Of a stretch of DNA of 40,641 nt, positions 12,829-20,651 are shown piece after piece (position 1 is the stretch's first letter; the number at the start of each line of letters is the position of its first letter). Below the pieces are notes generated by a model that saw only the letters and a list, made by a program, of their open reading frames with translations, searched no databases and was not told the DNA's origin. A program made the position numbers and the translations under genes. The DNA lies in the IMG/VR virus record IMGVR_UViG_3300032087_000106, positions 1 to 40,641 of that record; one strand, 5' to 3'. The stretch is from a virus.

Positions 12829-14538
12829 ATGGAATACATATGGGATATTGAGGCTGACCACCTGCTGGATGAGGTAACTACAGTATGGTGTAATGTCTTC
12901 AGGAATACTAAGACAGATGAGGTACACACCTTTGACCCAACACAGACACAAGAAGCCATGGACTTTATGGACAGTGAGGTTACAACCCTGATTGGACACA
13001 ACGTCTTTGACTATGACTTGCGTGTGATGAAGAAGCTACACGACTACACCTTCAAGGGTAACGTGATAGATACGTTGGTATACTCTAGAACTATCTGGCC
13101 TGATGTTAAAGAGATTGACTTCAAGCTTCATGCTAAAGGTTTACTACCACAAAAACTAATTGGTAGTCACAGCCTGAAAGCATGGGGACATAGACTAGGA
13201 GAATTAAAAGGTGATTACAATACTGGCAGCGAGAGCTTTGCAGCATACTCCACTGAGATGCTCGACTACTGCATCCAAGACACGGCAGTCACAGCAAAGT
13301 TATATCGTAAAATTACTGAAAAAAATTTTAGCAAAGAGGCACTAGACCTTGAGACTGAAATCCACACACTGCTGATACAACAGCAGGAACATGGGTTTGA
13401 CTTCGATACCAAGTCTGCTCAGAAACTATACAGTAAACTAGCCCAGCGTAAAGCAGACATCGAAGCTGAGTTAGTCGAAACCTTTGAGCCTACTGTAGTA
13501 GAGCTAAAGACCAAGACAAAGACTATCCCATTCAACCCTGCGTCACGTCAACAGATTGGTGACAGGCTGATGAAGCGAGGCTGGAAGCCAGAGCTTATGA
13601 CAGACAGTGGGTTGCCTAAGGTAGATGAGAATGTACTAGCTAGTATCGACATGCCAGAGGCTAGACTACTGAGCGAGTACCTGCTATTGAATAAACGCAT
13701 AGGTCAAATAGCCACAGGCAAGCAAGCATGGCTGAAGATGGAGAAGGATGGTAAGGTACATGGTAGAGTTAATCACATGGGTGCTGTCACCTCTAGGTGT
13801 ACACACTCAAACCCCAACATGGCACAAGTTCCTAGCGTTGGTTCGCCCTATGGTGAGGAGTGTAGAGCCTTATTCAAAGCACCTGCTGGTTACAGTCTGT
13901 TGGGCAGTGATGCTTCTGGCCTTGAGTTGCGCTGTCTTGGGCATTATATGGCTGCTTATGACGATGGTGCTTACGCCAATACAGTAGTGACTGGTGACAT
14001 ACACACACAGAATCAGGAAGCTGCTGGCCTACCTACTCGTTCCAATGCCAAGACATTTATCTATGGATTTTTGTATGGTTCAGGTGATGAGAAGACAGGC
14101 AAGATAATAGGCAAGGGTGCCAAGGAAGGTAAAGCAATCAAGAAGAAGTTCTTGTCAAAGCTACCTGCCCTCAAGTACCTACGTGATGCAGTGTCCAAAG
14201 CTGCTGACGAGCGTGGCTGGATTAAGGGATTGGATGGACGTATCATTCCAATCAGGCATAGCCATGCTGCACTAAACACTTTACTACAAAGTGCTGGTGC
14301 TATAATCTGTAAGACATGGTACGTGTTCATAGCACGTGCTATCAAGGAAGCAAACTTGGACGCACAGATTGTAGCGTTCATTCATGATGAGGTACAACTA
14401 ATAGTAAAGAAAGGTCAGGAAGATGAAACAGGTAGACTTATTCAACGATGTATGCGAGATGTCGAACAGCACTTTGGATTCAGATGTCAACTCGACAGCG
14501 AGTACAAGTACGGAAGAAACTGGGCTGACACCCACTAA
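12829..14538 (+). CDS. DNA polymerase (T7 gp5-like, family A) lacking the thioredoxin-binding insertion
   Basis: 569 aa against 704 in T7. The 3'-5' exonuclease has D6/E8 (D-I-E-A), G-H-N-V-F-D-Y and D151 (Y-C-I-Q-D). Polymerase motif A is S-D-A-S-G-L-E-L-R (D361), motif B is R-S-N-A-K-T-F-I-Y-G-F-L-Y-G (K408, Y412) and motif C is I-H-D-E-V (D520). Between E-T-F (217-219) and N-P-A-S-R (236-240) there are only 16 residues; T7 has about 70, containing the thioredoxin-binding domain. Processivity must come another way, or the enzyme is distributive. The last 116 nt overlap the next ORF. GGAG lies 12 nt before the ATG. Confidence 0.97.
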   Translation: MEYIWDIEADHLLDEVTTVWCNVFRNTKTDEVHTFDPTQTQEAMDFMDSEVTTLIGHNVFDYDLRVMKKLHDYTFKGNVIDTLVYSRTIWPDVKEIDFKLHAKGLLPQKLIGSHSLKAWGHRLGELKGDYNTGSESFAAYSTEMLDYCIQDTAVTAKLYRKITEKNFSKEALDLETEIHTLLIQQQEHGFDFDTKSAQKLYSKLAQRKADIEAELVETFEPTVVELKTKTKTIPFNPASRQQIGDRLMKRGWKPELMTDSGLPKVDENVLASIDMPEARLLSEYLLLNKRIGQIATGKQAWLKMEKDGKVHGRVNHMGAVTSRCTHSNPNMAQVPSVGSPYGEECRALFKAPAGYSLLGSDASGLELRCLGHYMAAYDDGAYANTVVTGDIHTQNQEAAGLPTRSNAKTFIYGFLYGSGDEKTGKIIGKGAKEGKAIKKKFLSKLPALKYLRDAVSKAADERGWIKGLDGRIIPIRHSHAALNTLLQSAGAIICKTWYVFIARAIKEANLDAQIVAFIHDEVQLIVKKGQEDETGRLIQRCMRDVEQHFGFRCQLDSEYKYGRNWADTH

Positions 14539-14932
14539 GAAGAACAGAAAGAAGTTTGACTTAGATTTAGAGTACGGTAAGGTTCGTGAGAAAATGGTTG
14601 CCGACATGCTTCAAGATAAAAAGATTGAAGTAAAGTCTGAGAGAGGTATGTGGATGCGTACTGGTAACATAGCTATTGAGTTTGAAAGTTATGGTAAACC
14701 TAGTGGTATTGCTGCTACTGAATCTGACTATTGGTTTCACAACCTGTGTGTAGAGGATGAGGTATTTGCTACGCTGGTGTTCAAAACTGATAACTTAAAA
14801 AAGATTATCAGTCAGCTAGATTATGTGAAGGTTGTGAAGGGTGGAGATAATTGGGCATCAAAGATGTACCTGTTAAATCTTCAAAAGCTTTTCTCAAGTG
14901 ATGTGTTTAAGGCGTTTAAGAATGGACTTTGA
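14423..14932 (+). CDS. PD-(D/E)XK nuclease-like conserved phage protein
   Basis: 169 aa from ATG 14423 (AGGAAG just upstream); ATG 14459 would give 157 aa. The conserved core is Y-G-K-V-R-E-K-M-V, then I-E-V-K-S-E-R-G-M-W-x-R-T-G-N-I-A-I-E-F-E-S-Y-G-K-P-S-G-I and T-E-S-D-Y-W. Phage proteins with E-V-K...T-G-N-x-A-I-E are PD-(D/E)XK-type; E-x-K would be part of the active site. The N-terminal 40 residues are Ser/Thr-rich and lie within the polymerase gene in another frame. A recombination or DNA-repair nuclease is likely but not proven. Confidence 0.75.
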   Translation: MKQVDLFNDVCEMSNSTLDSDVNSTASTSTEETGLTPTKKNRKKFDLDLEYGKVREKMVADMLQDKKIEVKSERGMWMRTGNIAIEFESYGKPSGIAATESDYWFHNLCVEDEVFATLVFKTDNLKKIISQLDYVKVVKGGDNWASKMYLLNLQKLFSSDVFKAFKNGL

Positions 14933-15137
14933 TTTCTTCTTTAAGCTGGTACTGACTGCATCGTTCTTTGGTGTGAGCATTTGCTTGTGTATCAAGTGGG
15001 TTGTAGAATCATACCTAGATTACATACAAGTCAAGACTGGCATACGAGTGGCTACCATTCAGAGCATGAAAGATAGCTTGGAACTAGAAGAGAAGTTAAA
15101 CAAGAGAGGTAATGACGATGACCCTACTGCTTATTGA
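14922..15137 (+). CDS. Small membrane protein with coiled-coil tail
   Basis: 71 aa from ATG 14922. One hydrophobic segment at about residues 5-27 (F-F-F-K-L-V-L-T-A-S-F-F-G-V-S) is followed by an amphipathic charged tail (S-M-K-D-S-L-E-L-E-E-K-L-N-K-R). It overlaps the genes on both sides. Function unknown. Confidence 0.6.
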   Translation: MDFDFFFKLVLTASFFGVSICLCIKWVVESYLDYIQVKTGIRVATIQSMKDSLELEEKLNKRGNDDDPTAY

Positions 15138-15843
15138 TGGTGACATCATAGCATACAAAGCAGCAGCATCAGCAGAGACACCTATTGATTGGGGTGATGG
15201 ACTGTGGACGTTGCATAGCTTTGAACCTGACGTGGCGATACGTATCACTGACCAGATTACTAAGCTGGTTGATGAAGCACCTGTACAAGATTGCATCGTG
15301 GCTCTGTCAGACAAAGATAACTTTCGTAAAGAACTTGTCCCATACTACAAGGCTAATCGTAAGAACACACGCAAGCCTATGTTGTTGCAGTGGGCTAGAC
15401 AATACATGATGGATAACTACAACACAATTATGTACAGGAGATTAGAAGCTGATGATGTTCTTGGAATATTGGGTACATCAAACCCTGACACTATTATCTG
15501 GTCTGAAGACAAAGACCTGCTCACTATACCAGCAAGGCATTGGATTAATGGCGAAGTGGTTACAATCACTGAAGCAGAAGCTAGTTACAATTTCTTTTTC
15601 CAAACTCTGGTTGGGGACAACACAGATAACTATAGCGGCTGTCCAACTGTTGGTCCCAAGACTGCTAATAAACTTCTGTCTTCTGGTTGCAGATGGGATA
15701 CAGTGGTTGATGCGTTTAAGGCTAAAGGTTTATCTGAAGAAGTAGCACTAGAGAACGCAAGACTAGCACGTATCCTACGTGACGGTGAGTACAACACAGA
15801 CACAGGAGAGGTCACACTATGGCAACCCACGAAGCCTATATGA
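15112..15843 (+). CDS. 5'-3' exonuclease (T7 gp6-like)
   Basis: 243 aa; start at ATG 15112 or 15118 (GAGAGG upstream fits either). It is a FEN-type exonuclease that degrades host DNA and removes primers. Metal-binding acidic residues are visible as L-L-I-D-G-D-I at the N-terminus, L-E-A-D-D-V-L-G, S-E-D-K-D-L-L and G-D-N-T-D-N-Y-S-G-C-P-T-V-G-P-K-T-A, the last being the metal site plus helix-3-turn-helix. It is shorter than T7 gp6 (300 aa) but has every catalytic block. It overlaps the upstream and downstream genes by about 25 nt. Confidence 0.92.
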   Translation: MTMTLLLIDGDIIAYKAAASAETPIDWGDGLWTLHSFEPDVAIRITDQITKLVDEAPVQDCIVALSDKDNFRKELVPYYKANRKNTRKPMLLQWARQYMMDNYNTIMYRRLEADDVLGILGTSNPDTIIWSEDKDLLTIPARHWINGEVVTITEAEASYNFFFQTLVGDNTDNYSGCPTVGPKTANKLLSSGCRWDTVVDAFKAKGLSEEVALENARLARILRDGEYNTDTGEVTLWQPTKPI

Positions 15844-16118
15844 GAGCTAAAGCATTAGAAGAGCAGTGGAAGAGTGAAGACAGGGACATGGTAAACAGTC
15901 CCCCACACTACACCACTGGTAAGATTGAGACATGGGACTACATCGTGGATGTGATTGGTGAGTATGAATCTATCTCTGTAGCTCATGCCCAAGTACTGAA
16001 GTATCTAGGCTCACGTCTGTGGAACAAGGATAACCCTATCCAAGATGCTGAGAAAGCTAGGTGGTATCTAGATAAGATGATTGAACTGATGAAGAAAACA
16101 GATGGAGTGAACTGGTAA
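15819..16118 (+). CDS. DUF3310-family phage protein
   Basis: 99 aa. V-N-S-P-P-H-Y-T-T-G-K-I-E-T-W-D-Y-I followed by L-K-Y-L-G-S-R-L-W-N-K-D and A-R-W-Y-L-D-K-M-I is the DUF3310 signature (typically V-N-x-P-x-H-Y...E-x-I-D...K-Y-x-x-R). Members are common in T7-like and other phage nucleotide-metabolism blocks; the biochemical role is not settled. The neighbours MazG-like and RNR fit nucleotide metabolism. The start overlaps the exonuclease by 25 nt. Confidence 0.85.
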   Translation: MATHEAYMRAKALEEQWKSEDRDMVNSPPHYTTGKIETWDYIVDVIGEYESISVAHAQVLKYLGSRLWNKDNPIQDAEKARWYLDKMIELMKKTDGVNW

Positions 16119-16441
16119 TGATGAACTTTTATGAGTACCAACTTAACGCATTGAGGACAGCAGTATACCCTAAGAAGTATTCTATCTCATACCCTGCCTT
16201 GGGTCTAGCTGAAGAGGCAGGTGAGGTATGTGGTAAAATTGGTAAAATGATGCGTGATAACATTTCAATCCAAGACCAGAAGAAAGCCATTGCATCAGAG
16301 ATGGGTGACGTACTGTGGATGCTTGCAGCACTAGCCCATGACTGTGGCCTATCATTACAGACCATTGCAGAGATGAACGCAGAGAAACTAAAGAAGCGAC
16401 AGGAAAAGGGTACGCTACACGGAGAGGGAGATGATAGATAA
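16118..16441 (+). CDS. MazG-like nucleotide pyrophosphohydrolase
   Basis: 107 aa. The helical core has L-A-E-E-A-G-E-V-C-G-K-I (E-E-x-x-E type metal site) and a partner helix S-E-M-G-D-V-L-W-M-L-A-A-L-A (E-x-x-D). Together these are the all-alpha NTP pyrophosphatase signature. It likely hydrolyses (d)NTPs or alarmones to monophosphates in the cytosol. TAATG overlap with DUF3310 and a one-base overlap with RNR put the three in one operon. Confidence 0.88.
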   Translation: MMNFYEYQLNALRTAVYPKKYSISYPALGLAEEAGEVCGKIGKMMRDNISIQDQKKAIASEMGDVLWMLAALAHDCGLSLQTIAEMNAEKLKKRQEKGTLHGEGDDR

Positions 16442-18318
16442 TGGATAGTTATCAATCGTATATACATGCCAGCCGATATGCACGATGGCTAGAAGATAAA
16501 GGAAGACGTGAGACTTGGGAAGAAACTGTAGACCGTTGGTGGAACTACATGACTGACAAGTTTCCAGCCCTTGAGCAGAGGCAGGATGTCAAGGTTGCTA
16601 TCCATGACCTTGAGGTAGTACCATCTATGCGTACTATCATGACAGCAGGTGAGGCACTAGACCGTAACCAAGTAGCTGCATACAACTGTAGCTTCCTAGC
16701 TGTAGATGACCCCAAGGCTTTCGATGAAGCTCTGCTTGTACTCATGTGTGGTACAGGTGTGGGCTTCTCTGTGGAGCGTCAGTTCATCAGCAAGTTACCT
16801 GAAGTACCAGCAGAGTTACACGATACAGATGAGGTAGTCGTAGTAGCAGACAGTAAAGAGGGATGGGCAAAGGCACTACGTCAGATTATCTCTCGCTTGT
16901 ATGCTGGTGAGATACCTAAGTGGGACGTGTCTAAAGTACGTCCAGCAGGTGCAAGACTGAAGACATTCGGTGGACGTGCATCAGGTGCAGAGCCATTGGA
17001 GAACTTGTTTAAGTTTGCCATCAACACCTTCACCAAGGCAGCAGGACGTAAGCTCAACAGCCTTGAGTGCCATGACCTCATGTGTCAGGTAGCTGCTGCT
17101 GTAGTTGTGGGTGGTGTACGTAGGTCAGCCATGATTAGTCTGTCCAACCTGAGTGATGACCGTATGCGTCATGCTAAGATGGGTAACTGGTGGAATGACC
17201 AAGTAAACCGTAGCTATGCTAACAACTCTATCAGCTTTACTGAGAAGCCTGACATGGGTAGCTTCCTGCGTGAGTGGACATCTATCTATGAATCTAAGTC
17301 AGGTGAGCGTGGTATCTTCAACCGTGAGGCAGCTAAAGCAAAGGCTGTATCTATCGGACGTGAGGCACGTGATGACTTCGGTACTAACCCTTGTGGGGAG
17401 ATTAGTCTACGCAGCAAGCAGTTCTGTAATCTGTCAGAGGTTATCATACGTGAGACTGATGGAGTAGGTGAGCTAGTAAAGAAGGTAGAGATTGCTACCA
17501 TCATTGGTACAATACAGTCAGCACTAGTAGACTTTAAGTATCTATCACCTAAGTGGAAGAAGAACTCAGAAGAGGAGCGTCTACTAGGCGTGTCACTGAC
17601 TGGTATCTTTGACCACAAGATTATGTCAGGGCAGGGCGAGTATGAATCAAACATACTAGCTGGTACTCTGGCAAAGTTGCGTGAGGTTACACGTGAGACT
17701 AACAAAGAGTGGGCAGCTAAACTAGGTATTCCAGAATCTAAGGCCATCACCACAGTCAAGCCTAGTGGCACAGTGTCACAGCTTGTAAACAGTGGTAGTG
17801 GTATCCATCCTCGTTATGCTAAGTATTACATAAGAAGAGTGAGAGCAGATGTTAAAGACCCTCTGGCAACGTGGATGCAAGACAAGGGAGTTCCTTGTGA
17901 AACAGATGTGTACAATCCGCAAAACTTGGTATTCAGTTTCCCAATGAAGTCAGCAGACAATAGCTTAACACGACATGATGTGTCGGCTATTGAACACTTA
18001 GAGTTATGGCTCAAGTATCGCAAGCACTGGACTGACCACAACCCATCAGTCACTATCTATGTAGGGGAAGATGAGTGGGCAGAAGTAGGTGCGTGGGTGT
18101 ACAAACATTGGGATGAAATCTGTGGTGTGTCTTTCCTACCACGTGAAGATGACAATCACAGCTATGCACAAGCACCATATGAAGAAGTAGATGAAGAAGC
18201 ATATGCAAAACTCAAGGAAGAAATGCCTGACATTGACTTCTCAGAGTATGCAGAACTAGCTGATAACACTACATCTTCTCAGGAATTAGCGTGTACAGCA
18301 GGTGTATGTGAAATCTAA
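16441..18318 (+). CDS. Class II (adenosylcobalamin-dependent) ribonucleotide reductase, monomeric
   Basis: 625 aa. It reduces ribonucleoside triphosphates to deoxy forms using B12. Spacing matches the Lactobacillus leichmannii enzyme: N-P-C-G-E-I-S-L gives N316, C318 and E320, and C329 follows 11 residues after C318, as C408/C419 do there. C83 is the partner redox cysteine. The C-terminal A-C-T-A-G-V-C-E-I supplies the reductant pair (spacing of 5, as C731/C736). K-P-S-G-T-V-S-Q-L-V-N-S-G-S-G-I-H is a further RNR block. No small subunit or activase is present, as expected. The host must supply B12. The stop codon is part of a putative phage promoter. Confidence 0.95.
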   Translation: MDSYQSYIHASRYARWLEDKGRRETWEETVDRWWNYMTDKFPALEQRQDVKVAIHDLEVVPSMRTIMTAGEALDRNQVAAYNCSFLAVDDPKAFDEALLVLMCGTGVGFSVERQFISKLPEVPAELHDTDEVVVVADSKEGWAKALRQIISRLYAGEIPKWDVSKVRPAGARLKTFGGRASGAEPLENLFKFAINTFTKAAGRKLNSLECHDLMCQVAAAVVVGGVRRSAMISLSNLSDDRMRHAKMGNWWNDQVNRSYANNSISFTEKPDMGSFLREWTSIYESKSGERGIFNREAAKAKAVSIGREARDDFGTNPCGEISLRSKQFCNLSEVIIRETDGVGELVKKVEIATIIGTIQSALVDFKYLSPKWKKNSEEERLLGVSLTGIFDHKIMSGQGEYESNILAGTLAKLREVTRETNKEWAAKLGIPESKAITTVKPSGTVSQLVNSGSGIHPRYAKYYIRRVRADVKDPLATWMQDKGVPCETDVYNPQNLVFSFPMKSADNSLTRHDVSAIEHLELWLKYRKHWTDHNPSVTIYVGEDEWAEVGAWVYKHWDEICGVSFLPREDDNHSYAQAPYEEVDEEAYAKLKEEMPDIDFSEYAELADNTTSSQELACTAGVCEI

Positions 18319-18332
18319 AGTTACAACATTAG
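18315..18332 (+). promoter_or_regulatory. Putative phage promoter, copy 3 (before virion genes)
   Basis: CTAAAGTTACAACATTAG. It shares AAATCTAAAGTTACAAC (17 bases) with the copy after terL, including the upstream bases, and again contains the TAA stop of the upstream gene. It lies where T7 has phi-6.5 and stands before the head gene block. Confidence 0.65.
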
Positions 18333-18348
18333 CGAAAGTTTGTTCAAA

Positions 18349-18528
18349 ATGAGAGTATTAGGCAACGATTTTAATATTACAGATGGACTACTAAACCACC
18401 TTAAAGAGTTGTATCCTAACAAACTACCGCTTGGACAAGTTACCCTTGAAGAACTAAGGTTTCTTCAGGGGCAACAATCCATCATCGACAAGTTGATAGA
18501 GTTACAACACACAGATTTTGAGGAATAG
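18349..18528 (+). CDS. Hypothetical small protein at start of virion block
   Basis: 59 aa from ATG 18349; an in-frame TTG at 18340 is the alternative. The ribosome site is weak (GCGAAAG). Helical, with L-N-H-L-K-E-L-Y-P-N-K-L-P and L-E-E-L-R-F-L-Q-G-Q-Q. Many podoviruses have a similar 50-70 aa gene here; function not known. Confidence 0.65.
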   Translation: MRVLGNDFNITDGLLNHLKELYPNKLPLGQVTLEELRFLQGQQSIIDKLIELQHTDFEE

Positions 18529-18531
18529 ATT

Positions 18532-18765
18532 ATGGGTTCAATATTTCGTGGGCCAAAACCCCCACCAGTAATGCCTACCCCTGCTCGTCCAGTAACAGCA
18601 GTTCAGAAGTCACCTGACATTGAGCTAGAAGATACAGAGTTGGAATCAGAACAGCTTACCAAGAAGAAGAAGGGTAAGAAAGCTCTGAAGACACCACTTA
18701 TGGACACAACAGTACAGACAGGTAGTTCTGCATCAGGGCTACAGATACCAAGTGGAGGCAACTAA
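18532..18765 (+). CDS. Small virion-type protein (T7 gp6.7-like position)
   Basis: 77 aa. The N-terminus is proline-rich (G-P-K-P-P-P-V-M-P-T-P-A-R-P), the middle acidic, and the C-terminus reads K-K-K-K-G-K-K-A-L-K...G-S-S-A-S-G-L-Q-I-P-S. The C-terminal module is shared with the next gene. T7 gp6.7, a virion protein ejected early, has similar size, place and a G-R-K-x-L-K-V motif, so a gp6.7-like role is a reasonable inference. Confidence 0.7.
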   Translation: MGSIFRGPKPPPVMPTPARPVTAVQKSPDIELEDTELESEQLTKKKKGKKALKTPLMDTTVQTGSSASGLQIPSGGN

Positions 18766-19088
18766 TGGGCGGTCCAGCACCAAAACCAATTAAGAAAATT
18801 GTTAGAGCAGTTAAGAAGCCACTGAAGAAAATTACAAAAGCAGTAACAAAACCTCTAGCACCAAAGAAATATAAGGCTGCACCAGCAAAGACTGCTGCTG
18901 CTGTTGATACTTCAGCTACTGCTGCTGCAAAAGATACAGAACAGTATGATGATACAGAAGTAGAAACTACTGGCGTTCAGATGCAGAAAAAGAAAAAAGG
19001 TAAGAAGGCTCTCAAGGTAACTTCTAACTCTGCTGCTGCTAATGTCGGTGGTTCAGGCGCAAGTGGCCTAAACATTCCAACTTCGTAA
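18765..19088 (+). CDS. T7 gp7.3-like virion/tail assembly protein
   Basis: 107 aa. The basic N-terminus K-P-I-K-K-I-V-R-A-V-K-K-P-L-K-K-I-T-K resembles T7 gp7.3 (V-K-K-A-V-K-K-V-T-K-S-V-K-K). The middle is Ala-rich. The C-terminal K-K-K-K-G-K-K-A-L-K and G-A-S-G-L-N-I resemble the gp7.3 end (G-G-K-K-S-L-S-V...G-G-I-N-I). In T7 this protein is in the virion and is needed for adsorption. It overlaps the previous gene by one base and precedes portal, as in T7. Confidence 0.78.
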   Translation: MGGPAPKPIKKIVRAVKKPLKKITKAVTKPLAPKKYKAAPAKTAAAVDTSATAAAKDTEQYDDTEVETTGVQMQKKKKGKKALKVTSNSAAANVGGSGASGLNIPTS

Positions 19089-19098
19089 GGAATAACTA

Positions 19099-20649
19099 AT
19101 GGAACAAGAAGTAGGAACAGTAGCTAAACGCTACAATCAACTAGCAAGTGAGCGTGATACGTTCCTAGAACGTGGACGTGAATCAGCGAGGCTAACTATC
19201 CCTACTCTTTTGCCAGAGGAAGGGCATAGCAGTTCATCTGTATATGCCACACCGTATCAAGGCATTGGGGCAAGGGGTGTAAACAACCTTGCATCAAAAC
19301 TATTGATGGCTCTTCTACCACCAAACAGCCCTTTCTTTCGTTTGACCATTGATGACTTTGACCTACAGCAGATTGCAGGTGATAACCGTGGTCAGGTAGA
19401 AGAAGGACTAGCACGTATTGAACGTGCAGCTATGCAGGAAATCGAAAGCAAGTCTATCCGTGTGCCTGTATTTGAGGCACTAAAACTGCTTATCGTTACA
19501 GGTAATGCCTTGGTATACATGCCCAAGCAGGGTGGTATGAAGGTGTATAGACCTGACCGTTACTGTACTAAGCGTGACGCTATGGGTAATATCCTAGAGA
19601 TTATTACCAAAGAAAGTGTAGCAGTCATGATGCTGCCAGAGGAAATGCAAGCCCTACTGCCAGCAGAAGACGCACACAAGAAAGGCTCACCAGTAAAGAA
19701 CTATGACCTTTACACATGTGTAATACGTGGTCCAAAGGGTTTCATGGTACACCAAGAGGTAGCTGGTATCGAAGTACCTAACTCACGTGGTACATTCAAA
19801 GAAGACCAGAACCCATTCATTCCATTACGTTTTATTCGTATTGATGGTGAAGACTACGGACGTGGTTTCATTGAAGAATACATTGGTGACTTGCGTAGCT
19901 TGGAAGCTTTGACACAAGCCATTGTACAAGGTAGTGCTGCTTCGTCTAAGGTACTCTTCTTGGTACGTCCAAATGGTAGCACTAAGTCAGCGAACCTAGC
20001 TAAAGCAGCTAACGGTGCGTTCCTGACAGGTGATGCCAACGATGTATCAACACTACAGGTACAGAAATCAGGTGACTTCCGTGTAGCGTTAGAGACTATG
20101 CGTATGATTAACGAGCGACTAGCTGCTGCGTTCCTGCTAAACTCTTCTATCCAGAGAGCAGCAGAGCGTGTGACTGCTGAAGAAGTTCGTTACATGGCAC
20201 AAGAACTAGAGACTGCATTGGGTGGTGTATACTCAATCCTGTCTCAAGAGTTTCAACTGCCTCTGATTAACTTGCTACTAGAATCACTAACAAAGCAAGG
20301 CAAGATGCCTCGTATGCCTAAGGATAGTGTCAAGCCTACTGTCGTCACTGGTATCGAAGCTCTTGGGCGTGGTCAAGACCTAAACAAATTAGCAGCGTTT
20401 CTACAGTATCTTCAGCCATTGGGTGCAGAAGTTATACAAAGTGAAATGAATTTAGGTGACTACATAGACCGTCTTGCTGCATCACTTGGTATTGATACAT
20501 CTGGTTTGATTAAATCAGAAGAGCAAAAGCAACAAGAGATGATGCAACAGCAAATGATGATGCAACAACAAATGGAAGAACAGGCCGCTATGGGTGCATT
20601 GCAAGCAGCAGCACCACAACTAGCTAAAGGCGCAGTAGAATCGGAGTAA
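19099..20649 (+). CDS. Portal (head-tail connector) protein, T7 gp8-like
   Basis: 516 aa against 536 in T7. It forms the dodecameric ring through which DNA is packaged and ejected. R-Y-N-Q-L-A-S-E-R-D-T-F-L-E-R-G and T-P-Y-Q-G-I-G-A-R-G-V-N-N-L-A-S-K-L-L-M-A-L-L-P-P are hallmark podovirus connector segments. R-A-A-E-R-V-T-A-E-E-V-R appears in the second half. The C-terminus has Gln/Met-rich low complexity (Q-Q-Q-M-M-M-Q-Q-Q) before the end. AAGGA lies upstream of the ATG. Confidence 0.96.
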   Translation: MEQEVGTVAKRYNQLASERDTFLERGRESARLTIPTLLPEEGHSSSSVYATPYQGIGARGVNNLASKLLMALLPPNSPFFRLTIDDFDLQQIAGDNRGQVEEGLARIERAAMQEIESKSIRVPVFEALKLLIVTGNALVYMPKQGGMKVYRPDRYCTKRDAMGNILEIITKESVAVMMLPEEMQALLPAEDAHKKGSPVKNYDLYTCVIRGPKGFMVHQEVAGIEVPNSRGTFKEDQNPFIPLRFIRIDGEDYGRGFIEEYIGDLRSLEALTQAIVQGSAASSKVLFLVRPNGSTKSANLAKAANGAFLTGDANDVSTLQVQKSGDFRVALETMRMINERLAAAFLLNSSIQRAAERVTAEEVRYMAQELETALGGVYSILSQEFQLPLINLLLESLTKQGKMPRMPKDSVKPTVVTGIEALGRGQDLNKLAAFLQYLQPLGAEVIQSEMNLGDYIDRLAASLGIDTSGLIKSEEQKQQEMMQQQMMMQQQMEEQAAMGALQAAAPQLAKGAVESE

Positions 20650-20651
20650 CG

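Noticed and set aside
17286-17771. 161-aa open frame on the minus strand inside the ribonucleotide reductase gene
   Set aside because: Antisense shadow covering highly conserved reductase codons.
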